Below are positions 1 through 6,958 of a stretch of 15,164 nt of DNA, piece after piece. The number at the start of each line of letters is the position of its first letter. Positions within the stretch are counted from its first letter, which is position 1. A model generated the notes under the pieces. That model saw nothing but the letters and a program-made list of their open reading frames with translations, was not told the DNA's origin and did not search any database. The DNA is from Sphingomonadales bacterium (GTDB lineage: Bacteria > Pseudomonadota > Alphaproteobacteria > Sphingomonadales > Sphingomonadaceae): contig JAGWUU010000040.1 of assembly GCA_028868335.1 (NCBI GenBank), positions 1 to 15,164 of the forward strand, in the 5' to 3' direction. The translations under genes and the position numbers were made by a program.

Positions 1-1
1 C

Positions 2-367
2 AAGATGGTCAACCAGATCACCTTCGCCGGGATCATCGCCAGCCTGTCCGAGGCGTTGCGCTTCGCCCAGTCCTCGCACCTCGATCTCGACAAGGTGTAT
101 GAGGCGATTTCGGGCGGCGCGGCGCAGAGCTGGCAGATGGACAACCGCTGGCACACCATGGCGAAGGACGAGTTCGATTTCGGCTTCGCGGTTGACTGGA
201 TGCGCAAGGACATGGGGCTTGCGCTGGAAGAGGGCCGCGCCATCGGCGTATCGCTGCCGGTGGCCGCGCAGATCGACCAGATCTACGCGCAGGTCCAGGC
301 GATCGGCGGCGGACGGCAGGATACCTCCGCGCTGGTGCGCGTGCTGCCCCGCCGGGGTTCGACGTGA
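2..367 (+). CDS. 3-hydroxyisobutyrate dehydrogenase-family NAD(P)-dependent oxidoreductase, C-terminal part (start lies outside the window)
   Basis: The reading frame is already open at base 2, so only the last 121 residues are present. The first visible codons read KMVNQ, which matches the conserved Lys-x-x-Asn-Gln at the start of the all-alpha C-terminal domain of beta-hydroxyacid dehydrogenases (HIBADH, GarR, TSAR). That Lys is the family's catalytic residue. The rest fits the domain: a SEALRFA helix, then WMRKDMGLALEEG and GVSLPVAAQ, which in relatives line the substrate pocket and the dimer contacts. The NAD(P)-binding Rossmann half is not visible, so cofactor and substrate cannot be assigned. 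Its TGA stop overlaps the GTG start of the amidohydrolase by 4 bases (GTGA), so the two are probably translationally coupled. The family call is safe; the exact substrate is unknown. Confidence 0.88.
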   Translation, partial: KMVNQITFAGIIASLSEALRFAQSSHLDLDKVYEAISGGAAQSWQMDNRWHTMAKDEFDFGFAVDWMRKDMGLALEEGRAIGVSLPVAAQIDQIYAQVQAIGGGRQDTSALVRVLPRRGST

Positions 368-2025
368 AACACCTGCTGCTGGGCGCCGCGCTGTGCGCCC
401 TGCCCCTGCCCGCGCTTGCCGATACGCTCATCGAAAATGTCGATGGCGTAACGCTCGATGCGACCAACGGGATCGAACACTTCGACGGCCTGCTGATCGG
501 CAGCGACGGGTGCATCGTCCAGGTGCTTCACCGTGGCGAGAAGCGCCCCGCCAAGGTTGACTACATGGTCGACGGCAAGGGCAAGGTGCTGATGCCGGGG
601 CTGATCGACGCCCACGCCCACGTCATGTTGATCGGCTTCGCCGCGCTGACGCTTGATCTTTCCGAAACCAGGTCGCTGGCCGAGGCGCAGGCCCGGATCG
701 CCGCCTATGCCGCCGCCCACCCAGATCGCCCGTGGATTCTTGGACGCGGCTGGAACCAGGAGCAATGGAAGCTGGGCCGGATGCCGACCGCGGCCGAACT
801 CGATGCCGTGGTCAGCGATCGCCCCGTCTGGCTGATGCGCGTCGATGGCCATGCCGGCTGGGCCAATGGCAAGGCGCTGGCGCAGGCTGGCGTCTCCGCC
901 CTGACCAAGGATCCGGTCGGCGGAAGGATCGAACGTGCGGCGCCGGGCGGAAAGCCTGCGGGCGTGCTGGTCGACAACGCCGTCAGCCTTGTTGAAAAGG
1001 CGGTTCCGCCACCCCGCGCGGAAGATCGCGACCTTGCCCTCGCCACGGCGCAGCAACTCCTGCTGAAGCGCGGCGTCGTCGCCGTTGCCGACATGGGCAC
1101 GACGATCGAGGACTGGCAGTCGTTCCGCCGCGCGGGCGACAATGGCACCCTGCGCGTGCGGATCATGAGCTACGCCGCGGGCATCGAAAACATGATGCTG
1201 ATCGGCGGCCCCGGCCCCACGCCCTGGCTCTACGACGACCGGCTGCGCCTCAACGGGGTGAAGCTCTACCTTGACGGCGCGTTGGGCTCACGCGGGGCAA
1301 GGCTGAAAGCGCCCTATGCCGATGCGCCGGGAACCCGCGGGCTGCGGCTCCTTTCCGACACCCAGCTCAAGAACCTGATGAGCCGGGCCGCTTTCGACCA
1401 TTTCCAGATCGCGATCCACGCCATCGGCGACGAGGCCAATGCCGCCGCGTTGAGCGCGATCGAAGACCTCGCCCAGACCTACAAGGGCGATCGCCGCTGG
1501 CGGATCGAGCACGCCCAGATCGTCGATCCGGCGGACATCCCGCGTTTCGGCCAGAACGGCATCGTCGCTTCGATGCAGCCCGTTCACCAGACCAGCGACC
1601 GCACCATGGCCGAGGCGCGGCTGGGGCCGAACCGGCTCGCGGGCGCCTATGCGTGGAAGTCGATCGCGGCCACGGGGGCGAAGATTGCCTTCGGCTCGGA
1701 CGCGCCGGTCGAGCAGCCCGATCCCTTCGCGGGCCTCGCCGCCGCCGTCACCCGGCAGGGTCCCGATGGCGAGCCATTCGGCGGCTGGCAGCCACAGGAG
1801 CGCCTGACTCGCGAACAGGCGCTCGCCGCTTATACGACAGGCGCGGCTTACGCCGGTTTTGCGGAAGGTCGCTTCGGCCGCCTGTCGCGCGGCGAGCGGG
1901 GCGATTTCCTGCTGGTCGATCGCGACCCGCTGCTCACCAGCCCGGCAGACCTGCGCGCGACCAAGGTGTTGCAGACATGGGTGGGCGGGCAACTGATGTG
2001 GGATGCGGCGAAAGCGGCGCCCTGA
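364..2025 (+). CDS. Secreted metal-dependent amidohydrolase, YtcJ-like
   Basis: This 553-residue protein has an N-terminal signal peptide (MKHLLLGAALCALPLPALA, cleavage likely after residue 19, no lipobox) and should be periplasmic. Amidohydrolase-fold metal ligands are visible in order: H84 and H86 in the DAHAH motif, K300 in VKLYLDGALGSRG (the probable carboxylated bridging Lys), H352 in AIHAIGDEAN, H383 in IEHAQIVDP, and D446 in FGSDAPVE. The segments GRGWNQEQW and RVDGHAGWAN are typical of the YtcJ group. Members hydrolyse amide or related bonds, but most have no known substrate and I cannot name one here. The GTG start overlaps the preceding dehydrogenase stop (GTGA) and lies 6 bases after a GGGG that may serve as ribosome binding site. 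The only other nearby starts would cut into the signal peptide. The gene ends at a convergent boundary with tatC. Confidence 0.9.
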   Translation: MKHLLLGAALCALPLPALADTLIENVDGVTLDATNGIEHFDGLLIGSDGCIVQVLHRGEKRPAKVDYMVDGKGKVLMPGLIDAHAHVMLIGFAALTLDLSETRSLAEAQARIAAYAAAHPDRPWILGRGWNQEQWKLGRMPTAAELDAVVSDRPVWLMRVDGHAGWANGKALAQAGVSALTKDPVGGRIERAAPGGKPAGVLVDNAVSLVEKAVPPPRAEDRDLALATAQQLLLKRGVVAVADMGTTIEDWQSFRRAGDNGTLRVRIMSYAAGIENMMLIGGPGPTPWLYDDRLRLNGVKLYLDGALGSRGARLKAPYADAPGTRGLRLLSDTQLKNLMSRAAFDHFQIAIHAIGDEANAAALSAIEDLAQTYKGDRRWRIEHAQIVDPADIPRFGQNGIVASMQPVHQTSDRTMAEARLGPNRLAGAYAWKSIAATGAKIAFGSDAPVEQPDPFAGLAAAVTRQGPDGEPFGGWQPQERLTREQALAAYTTGAAYAGFAEGRFGRLSRGERGDFLLVDRDPLLTSPADLRATKVLQTWVGGQLMWDAAKAAP

Positions 2026-2026
2026 A

Positions 2027-2056
2027 CCGTCATCCCCGGCTTGATCGGGGATCGCA
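2027..2056. repeat. REP-like palindrome between convergent genes
   Basis: The core at 2032-2052 is ATCCCCGG-CTTGA-TCGGGGAT: six perfect pairs, then G-C and G-T closing pairs, with a 5-base loop. The flanks (CGTC before, CGCAGG after) resemble the short dispersed palindrome common in sphingomonad and other alphaproteobacterial genomes. Only one copy lies in the window, so its repeat status comes from recall and not from counting. It sits 7 bases after the amidohydrolase stop and could act as a transcription terminator or 3'-end stabiliser, although no T tract follows. Confidence 0.55.
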
Positions 2057-2090
2057 GGCCTTGTCGGCGCGAGCTTTTGCCGATCAGGCC
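2057..2090 (-). terminator. Imperfect hairpin covering the tatC stop codon, possible terminator
   Basis: GGCCT (2057-2061) pairs with AGGCC (2086-2090), and TCGGC (2064-2068) pairs with GCCGA (2079-2083). A 2x2 mismatch separates the two stems and the loop has 10 bases. The tatC stop (2084-2086) lies inside the structure. With the palindrome at 2032-2052 it could end transcription from both sides of this convergent junction. A run of four T occurs only in the loop, so this is not a classical intrinsic terminator. Confidence 0.35.
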
Positions 2091-2869
2091 GCGGAGTCCT
2101 CCTCCACCTCCGTCGTCGTCTTAGCCTCGCGGCGTTCGCCGAACCACATGATGATCAGCGAACCCTCGAACAGCAGCAGCATCGGCACCAGCAGCGTGAT
2201 CTGCGAAACGATGTCGGGCGGCGTGATGACCGCCGCGATCGCCGTGATCGCAACGATCACATAGCGGCGCAGGCCGGACAGTTGCTTGCGGTTGACGATC
2301 CCGGCGCGGTTCAGCAACAGCAGCAGCACCGGCAGCAGGAAGCTGATCCCGAAGGCGAGGATGAACTGCATGACCAGACCGAGGTAATCCCCGGTCGCAG
2401 GCAGGGCCTTGAGTTGAATCCCGCCCTTGTTGCCCTCAAACCCCAGCATCCAGTGAAACGCGGTGGGCATGACCACGTAGTAGGCCAGCGCCGCTCCGCT
2501 CAGGAACAGGACCGGGGTGGCGACCAGGAATGGCAGGAACGCCTTCTTCTCCTTGGCGTAGAGCCCCGGCGCGATAAAGGCCCACATCTGGTTGGCGATC
2601 ACCGGAAACGAAAGGCAGAAGGCGGCGAACAGTGCCACCTTCAACTCAACGAAGAAGGCTTCGTATAGCTTGGTGTAAATCAGTTCGTTCTGCCCGGCCT
2701 TGATCAGCGGCTGGACCAGGAACGCCAGGATGTCGTCGGCGAAATAGAGGCATATGCCGAAGGCCACGGCGAGCGCCGCGATCGAACGCAGCAAGCGCGT
2801 GCGCAACTCGATCAGGTGGTCGAGCAGCGGGGCCTGTGTCTCGTCGATGTCGCGGATCTGAAAGACCAT
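2084..2869 (-). CDS. tatC: Sec-independent (Tat) protein translocase subunit TatC
   Basis: TatC is the multispanning core of the twin-arginine translocon. With TatB it binds the RR signal peptide of folded substrates at the inner membrane. The 261 residues show six hydrophobic segments (about 27-45, 74-97, 112-133, 163-187, 202-217, 222-242). Family landmarks are present: HLIELRTRL near the N terminus with E21, the WAFIAPGLYAKEKKA loop with E107, an FLSGAALAYYVVMP helix, and the ITPPDIVSQ turn at about 214-222. The C-terminal tail is acidic. Its ATG shares one base with the tatB stop (TGATG), so tatB and tatC are co-transcribed and probably coupled. It is the last gene of the minus-strand block. 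In several related genomes serS follows tatC, but here a convergent amidohydrolase does. Confidence 0.97.
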   Translation of the reverse strand: MVFQIRDIDETQAPLLDHLIELRTRLLRSIAALAVAFGICLYFADDILAFLVQPLIKAGQNELIYTKLYEAFFVELKVALFAAFCLSFPVIANQMWAFIAPGLYAKEKKAFLPFLVATPVLFLSGAALAYYVVMPTAFHWMLGFEGNKGGIQLKALPATGDYLGLVMQFILAFGISFLLPVLLLLLNRAGIVNRKQLSGLRRYVIVAITAIAAVITPPDIVSQITLLVPMLLLFEGSLIIMWFGERREAKTTTEVEEDSAA

Positions 2870-3267
2870 CAGTCGGCTTTCGGCGGGGCTGCTTCGCTGG
2901 GCAACGGCGGCAGGTCCTTTAGCGGCGGCTGGGTGGCTTCGTGCGTGCCCTCGGAACCCTGGTGCGCCGTCTCGGAGCTTTTCAAACCGGGGTCAGGTCC
3001 GGTAAGTGCGCCTTCCGCCGCAGCCGTTCCGGTGGGGTGCGCGGCCATGATCGCGGCGTTCTTCTCGCGCCACTCCTTTTCCATTTCCTCCATCTCCGCC
3101 TCGCGGATCATCGTCTCGATCCCGGCGCGGAAATGCCCGGAAACACGGCGCATTTTGCCGATCCACTGCCCCGCGGTCCGCAGGGCGCGCGGCATGTCCT
3201 TGGGGCCAATGACGACAATCGCCACGACCGCCGTGAACAGCATCTCATCCCAACCGATGTCGAACAT
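2869..3267 (-). CDS. tatB: Sec-independent (Tat) protein translocase subunit TatB
   Basis: This 132-residue protein has the TatB arrangement: a very short periplasmic N terminus (MFDIGWDE, with the characteristic E8), one membrane helix (about 7-20), the G21-P22 hinge, and an amphipathic helix (RALRTAGQWIGKMRR onward). The charged helix that follows (about 48-72, EAEMEEMEKEWREKN) is longer than any in TatA. From about residue 76 the tail is Pro/Glu/Ala-rich and probably disordered. TatB forms the signal-peptide receptor with TatC. It lies 27 bases after tatA with only a weak GGCGG-type ribosome binding site, and its stop overlaps the tatC start. Confidence 0.95.
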   Translation of the reverse strand: MFDIGWDEMLFTAVVAIVVIGPKDMPRALRTAGQWIGKMRRVSGHFRAGIETMIREAEMEEMEKEWREKNAAIMAAHPTGTAAAEGALTGPDPGLKSSETAHQGSEGTHEATQPPLKDLPPLPSEAAPPKAD

Positions 3268-3294
3268 GGCGTGTTGCCGCCGATCTGCCCGCGC

Positions 3295-3549
3295 TTACTG
3301 CGACGGGGTGGAATTCGAGGAATCGACCTTGGTTTCGCCGTTGAGCGTCGCCGTGGTGGTGGGCGACGGCGGCGGGATCTGCTGGGCTGGCGGCACTGCC
3401 GACTGGGGCTTGCCCTCGTCCGCCATGCCTTCCTTGAAGCTCTTGATTCCCTTGCCGAAATCACCCATCATCTCGGAGATACGGCCCCGCCCGAACAGCA
3501 CCAGCACCACCAGTGCGAGGATAAGAAGGTGCGGAAGCGACAGACCCAT
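3295..3549 (-). CDS. tatA: Sec-independent (Tat) protein translocase subunit TatA
   Basis: TatA oligomerises to form the passage for folded proteins in the Tat system. The 84-residue protein has one N-terminal membrane helix (LPHLLILALVVLVLFG, residues 5-20) ending in the conserved Phe-Gly hinge. An amphipathic helix with FGKGIKSFKEGM follows, matching the conserved Phe near position 38-39 of the family, and then a Pro/Ser/Thr-rich tail. It precedes tatB, which has the longer cytoplasmic helix, and this order separates the paralogues. A good AGGAG (complement of 3557-3561) lies 7 bases before the ATG. The 85-base gap to scpB upstream could carry its own promoter, but I see no convincing -35/-10 pair there. 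Confidence 0.95.
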   Translation of the reverse strand: MGLSLPHLLILALVVLVLFGRGRISEMMGDFGKGIKSFKEGMADEGKPQSAVPPAQQIPPPSPTTTATLNGETKVDSSNSTPSQ

Positions 3550-3634
3550 TGAAACACTCCTGAACTAGACCGGCCAAGCGGCTCATAGGCCCCTGTCGCC
3601 CTGCAATCTAGGGGATGTTGCGACTCATTTCCAG

Positions 3635-4252
3635 TTAATCGGCGGATTCAGTATCCGCCTCTTCCCCAGGATCACTCTGTTCCTCGTCCTGCCCCGGCAC
3701 GTCCATCGCCGCGGCAAGCGCATCCTCAACCGGATCGAGCAGCCCGGCGGCGCGTAATTCGTCGATTCCCGGCAGATCACGGCGGCTTTCAAGCCCGAAG
3801 TGGCTGAGAAAATCGGCGGTTGTGGCATAGATCACCGGTCGGCCGGGCACCTCGCGCCGCCCGACGATCCGCACCCAGCCCGCCTCCATCAACACGTCGA
3901 GCGTGCCCTTGGCGGTCTGCACCCCGCGGATCGCCTCGATCTCCGCGCGGCTGACCGGCTCATGGTAAGCAACGATCGCCAGCACCTCGGTCGCCGCGCG
4001 CGACAGGCGGCGCGTCTCTTCCTTCTCGCGGCGGAGCAGGTGGGCCAGATCGGGGGCGGTTTGGAAATGCCAGCGTTTCCCGCGCTCCACGAGTTGCACA
4101 CCGCGTTCGGCGTAGGTTTCCGCCAGTTCGGCCAGCGCAGTCCTGACATCCGCCCCGCCGAGGTGCGTGGAAATCGCCTCTGCGCTCATCGGTTCCCCGG
4201 CGGCGAACAGCGTTGCCTCGACCGCCCGGACCAGATCGTCAGGCCGGGTCAT
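3635..4252 (-). CDS. scpB: Segregation and condensation protein ScpB
   Basis: ScpB is the winged-helix partner that binds the ScpA kleisin and with SMC forms the bacterial condensin, which compacts and segregates the chromosome. The 205 residues begin with the typical LVRAVEATLFAAGEPMS helix. The first winged helix follows, then the signature RLSRAATEVLAIVAYHEPVS and AEIEAIRGVQ (about 83-112), and a second winged helix with GWVRIVGRREVPGRP and YATTADFLSHFGL. The last 30 or so residues are strongly acidic (ending EQSDPGEEADTESAD), extending past the usual core. The ATG overlaps the scpA stop by 4 bases (ATGA), so the two subunits are translationally coupled. Confidence 0.96.
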   Translation of the reverse strand: MTRPDDLVRAVEATLFAAGEPMSAEAISTHLGGADVRTALAELAETYAERGVQLVERGKRWHFQTAPDLAHLLRREKEETRRLSRAATEVLAIVAYHEPVSRAEIEAIRGVQTAKGTLDVLMEAGWVRIVGRREVPGRPVIYATTADFLSHFGLESRRDLPGIDELRAAGLLDPVEDALAAAMDVPGQDEEQSDPGEEADTESAD

Positions 4253-5052
4253 CCCTTGATCCCGCGCAACATCAGCGGACCGAAAGTATGTTCCTGGCTA
4301 AGCTCCGCCTTGCCCAGCCGCGCCAGTTCCAGCGCGGCAACGAAGCTGGAGGCGAGCGCCGAGCGGCGCAGCTTGGGATCGGCGTGCGGCGGCAGAAAAT
4401 CGCGCAGTTCCATCCAATCGAGATTGACGCCCAGCATCGACGACACCCGGCTCAGCGCCGAATCGAGCGTCATCACCATACGGTCACGGACCATGTGGAC
4501 CACCGGCGCGGTGCGCGCCTTTACCTGGCCATAGGCCTGGACCAGCGCAAACCAGTCGCACTGCCACCTGGCCTTGCGATCGATCCGCAGCCCCTCGGGC
4601 GCGCCGCGAACGAAAACGTCGCGGCCCAGCCGGTCGCGCCCCATGACCCGCGCCGCGGCATCGCGCATCGCCGCCAGCCGTTGCAGCCGCAGTTGCAGGC
4701 GCAGCGCCAGTTCCTCGGGGCTGGGATCGGCCTGCTCGTCGCGCGGCAGCAGCAGCGCCGACTTGAGGTAGGCGAGCCAGGCTGCCATCACCAGATAGTC
4801 CGCCGCCAGTTCCAGCCGCAGCGCCTCGGCCTGCTCGATGTAGGTCAGGTACTGGTCGACGAGTTCAAGGATCGAAATCCGCCGCAGGTCGACTTTCTGT
4901 CGCCGGGCGAGATCGAGCAGCAGGTCGAGCGGGCCTTCCCAGCCATCAAGCTCGAGGTAAAGCGCCTCGTCCCCCGCGGCCGCAGTGGCAACACCTTGCC
5001 AGTCATCATCGTCTGGCAGGGTGACGGCGGGGTTGTCGGCAATGTCGGTCAT
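4249..5052 (-). CDS. scpA: Segregation and condensation protein ScpA (kleisin)
   Basis: ScpA is the kleisin that closes the SMC ring and recruits ScpB. The 267-residue protein carries the family signature GWEGPLDLLLDLARRQKVDL at about residues 38-57, then ISILELVDQYLTYIEQ and the DYLVMAAWLAYLKSALLLP helix, which forms the SMC-neck-binding N-terminal domain. The C-terminal winged helix is represented by the stretch ending SSFVAALELARLGKAELSQE. The first 30 or so residues are variable and Asp-rich. The ATG has an AGGA 8 bases upstream. Seventy-six bases with a strong inverted repeat separate it from nagZ, while scpB overlaps its end. Confidence 0.95.
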   Translation of the reverse strand: MTDIADNPAVTLPDDDDWQGVATAAAGDEALYLELDGWEGPLDLLLDLARRQKVDLRRISILELVDQYLTYIEQAEALRLELAADYLVMAAWLAYLKSALLLPRDEQADPSPEELALRLQLRLQRLAAMRDAAARVMGRDRLGRDVFVRGAPEGLRIDRKARWQCDWFALVQAYGQVKARTAPVVHMVRDRMVMTLDSALSRVSSMLGVNLDWMELRDFLPPHADPKLRRSALASSFVAALELARLGKAELSQEHTFGPLMLRGIKG

Positions 5053-5075
5053 TGCGCGTTTCCTGGCCGCGGCTT

Positions 5076-5121
5076 CAGGGTTTCAGCAGACTGAGCCTGC
5101 CGATGCCGGCGCGAAACCCTG
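5076..5121. repeat. Perfect 9-base inverted repeat between nagZ and scpA
   Basis: CAGGGTTTC at 5076-5084 is matched by GAAACCCTG at 5113-5121, separated by 28 bases that include GCAG...CTGC and a GCCGGC palindrome. It begins 7 bases after the nagZ stop and ends 23 bases before the scpA start. In the minus-strand transcript it would form a long hairpin in the leader of scpA. It could be a processing site, an attenuator or a protein-binding site. No T run follows, so simple termination looks unlikely. Confidence 0.6.
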
Positions 5122-5128
5122 TTCCCCC

Positions 5129-6139
5129 TCATGCCATCAACCCTAGCAGTTCATCGCGCTTGACCAGCAGGGCGGGTTGGCGCGCAATGTCGCCATCGGC
5201 GCGCATTCCGCCCAGCGCGCGGTCCAGGCGCTCCCGCGTCGCTCCGCCCATCACGGGCAGTCGCTCGGCGATCCCGACCATGTCATCCATTTTCGCCCAA
5301 CAGTTGAGCGCGATGTCGCACCCGGCAGCGATGGCCCGCACGGCACGCTCGGGCACGGTTCCGGTCAGAGCTTCCATGTCGAGATCGTCGGTGATCAGCA
5401 GACCGCCAAAACCGATCCGCTTGCGAATGATTTCCTCCACGACGAAAGGCGACTGGGTCGCCGGATTTTCCGCGTCCCACGCGGTGAACAGCAAGTGGCC
5501 GGTCATGCCGGTCAACGCGGTGTTGAGCGCCTTGAACGGGGCGAGGTCCAACTCAAGCTCCGCATCGCTGGCGGTGACGGTCGGCATGGCCTTGTGCGTA
5601 TCGGTAGTGGTCCTGCCGTGGCCCGGCATGTGCTTGACCGTGCCAACCACGCCTGCCCGCGCAAGGCCGTCAAGCACCGCCCGACCCAGAGCGGCGACGC
5701 GCAGCGGCTCATGCCCATAGGCGCGATCGCCGATCACATCATGCGCGCCCTCCTGCCGCACGTCGAGCACGGGGGAATGGGTGCAGGTAATCCCCACTTC
5801 GGCGAGGTCGAGCCCCAGCGCCTCGGCATTCGCGCGAGCTGCTTCGATCGCGCTGGCCGGGGCGACATCATACAATGCATCGAACGCCGCGCCCGCCGGG
5901 TAGGCAGGCCAGAGCGGCGGCTTCATCCGCTGCACCCGCCCGCCTTCCTGATCTATCGTGATCAGCAACCGTTCGCGTCCGTGGATCGCCCGCAGCGAAT
6001 CGGTCAACGCGCGAAGCTGGTCGCGGCTTTCGACATTGCGACCGAACAGAATGTAACCCGCCGGATCGGCCTCGCGGAAGAAGGCGCGCTCGTCGGCGTT
6101 CAGCGTCAGTCCGGAAAGGCCGAAGATCGCAGGGGTCAT
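5129..6139 (-). CDS. nagZ: Beta-N-acetylhexosaminidase NagZ (glycoside hydrolase family 3)
   Basis: NagZ removes N-acetylglucosamine from GlcNAc-anhydroMurNAc peptides in the cytoplasm during peptidoglycan recycling. The 336 residues cover one GH3 TIM barrel, as in Gram-negative NagZ, with no signal peptide. Visible signatures are YILFGRN (30-35), ITIDQEGGRVQR (60-71), the KHMPGHG loop (169-175) with D180-T-H182, which supplies the family's mobile catalytic His/Asp pair, and ITDDLDM (249-255), where D251 is the expected nucleophile. The protein is single-domain and complete. No clear Shine-Dalgarno sequence precedes the ATG, and the next in-frame ATG would remove conserved strands. In many bacteria the NagZ product signals AmpR/beta-lactamase induction, but nothing here shows that. 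Confidence 0.96.
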   Translation of the reverse strand: MTPAIFGLSGLTLNADERAFFREADPAGYILFGRNVESRDQLRALTDSLRAIHGRERLLITIDQEGGRVQRMKPPLWPAYPAGAAFDALYDVAPASAIEAARANAEALGLDLAEVGITCTHSPVLDVRQEGAHDVIGDRAYGHEPLRVAALGRAVLDGLARAGVVGTVKHMPGHGRTTTDTHKAMPTVTASDAELELDLAPFKALNTALTGMTGHLLFTAWDAENPATQSPFVVEEIIRKRIGFGGLLITDDLDMEALTGTVPERAVRAIAAGCDIALNCWAKMDDMVGIAERLPVMGGATRERLDRALGGMRADGDIARQPALLVKRDELLGLMA

Positions 6140-6212
6140 AACCGGGGCAAAATCGCAGGAAGGCGCCCCCCGTGCAAGCCGGAGCAGCCTGACTCGTGTG
6201 GATTACGCGAGG

Positions 6213-6956
6213 CTATTTAACCTGGCAGGAAATCCCGGCACTCTTGAGCTTGCCGCACAGCGTATTCGCGGCAGCGGTATCGCCAGCAACCGCCTGCAGG
6301 CGATAGACCTTGCCGATGTCGGCACTGCCCTCGAGCACGCGATGCGACACACCCGACAGCACGCCATTCGATTGCCCGACCAGCTTGGTCCACCCGGCCT
6401 CTGCGGTCGCCTTGGACGAGAAAGCGCCAACCTGAACGCCAACCCCTGTGCTGAAGCCCGGCGCTGGCGCGGGTTTTGACGGTGACTCTTTCGCTTCCGC
6501 TTTGGCGGCAGACGGTGTGGGAGACGGTGCAGCGGCGGCGTTGCCGTCGCCCATCTTCGCCGGCCTGCTCTGGCCTTCGGAGACGGCGAAGCTGGTATCG
6601 CCGGTGCCTTCGAAAGTCTTGCCGCCGGGGTTCTTGGGGGCTTCCTTGTAAGGTTCCTTGGGCGCGGTGATCGTGCTGCCGTCGGCGACCTGCGCCGGGC
6701 CAGCGCCGCGATGAGAGGCCCACCATACGCCGCCAACAACCGCGACGAGCGCGACCAGCCCCATCCCGGCAAGGCCCAGGATCCGTCCAGTGTCCGAGCC
6801 CGGCTCGTCATAGCCGTCGTCCGCTGACTCGAGCCAAGGCAAACGCTCGCCATCCTCGGCAAGGTCGAGGCGCTCAGTCTCGAGTTGCTCGTCGCCGGTA
6901 TCGGCCCAGTGCTCGGGGACGTGCCCCGCGGTCCGATCGTCCTCATCGCCGGTCAT
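6213..6956 (-). CDS. SPOR-domain inner-membrane protein (septal peptidoglycan binding)
   Basis: An acidic cytoplasmic N terminus (about 58 residues) is followed by one membrane helix (ILGLAGMGLVALVAVVGGVWW), a Pro/Ala/Lys-rich periplasmic linker of about 80 residues, and a C-terminal SPOR domain. The SPOR domain begins at GVGVQVGAFSSKATAEAGW and ends AGISCQVK. SPOR domains bind denuded glycan strands at the septum, so a division-site cell-wall role is expected. The architecture is that of FtsN/DedD-like proteins, but I would not call it FtsN. The start was chosen as the ATG at 6956-6954: a GGAGGAA lies 8 bases upstream, while the in-frame GTG at 6962 would sit 2 bases from it. With this start the gene begins 2 bases after the argS stop and is 247 residues long. 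nagZ follows after 73 bases. Confidence 0.88.
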   Translation of the reverse strand: MTGDEDDRTAGHVPEHWADTGDEQLETERLDLAEDGERLPWLESADDGYDEPGSDTGRILGLAGMGLVALVAVVGGVWWASHRGAGPAQVADGSTITAPKEPYKEAPKNPGGKTFEGTGDTSFAVSEGQSRPAKMGDGNAAAAPSPTPSAAKAEAKESPSKPAPAPGFSTGVGVQVGAFSSKATAEAGWTKLVGQSNGVLSGVSHRVLEGSADIGKVYRLQAVAGDTAAANTLCGKLKSAGISCQVK

Positions 6957-6958
6957 GG

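Noticed and set aside
347..357. CCCC-GCC-GGGG hairpin before the amidohydrolase GTG
   Set aside because: It is only four pairs and lies inside the coding sequence of the preceding gene. Similar motifs occur often in this composition.
283..1056. A 257-codon frame on the minus strand inside the amidohydrolase gene
   Set aside because: It lies wholly opposite a gene with clear catalytic motifs, and its translation is Arg/Gly/Ala-rich with no domain.
3590..3624. Possible pseudoknot between scpB and tatA (CCCCT/AGGGG and GTCGC/GCGAC interleaved)
   Set aside because: Both stems have only 5 bases, which is expected by chance in an 85-base GC-rich spacer. No conserved riboswitch feature is recognisable.
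6144..6169. GGGGC/GCCCC hairpin upstream of nagZ
   Set aside because: Five base pairs with a 16-base loop and a common GC composition. It does not overlap a clear ribosome binding site.
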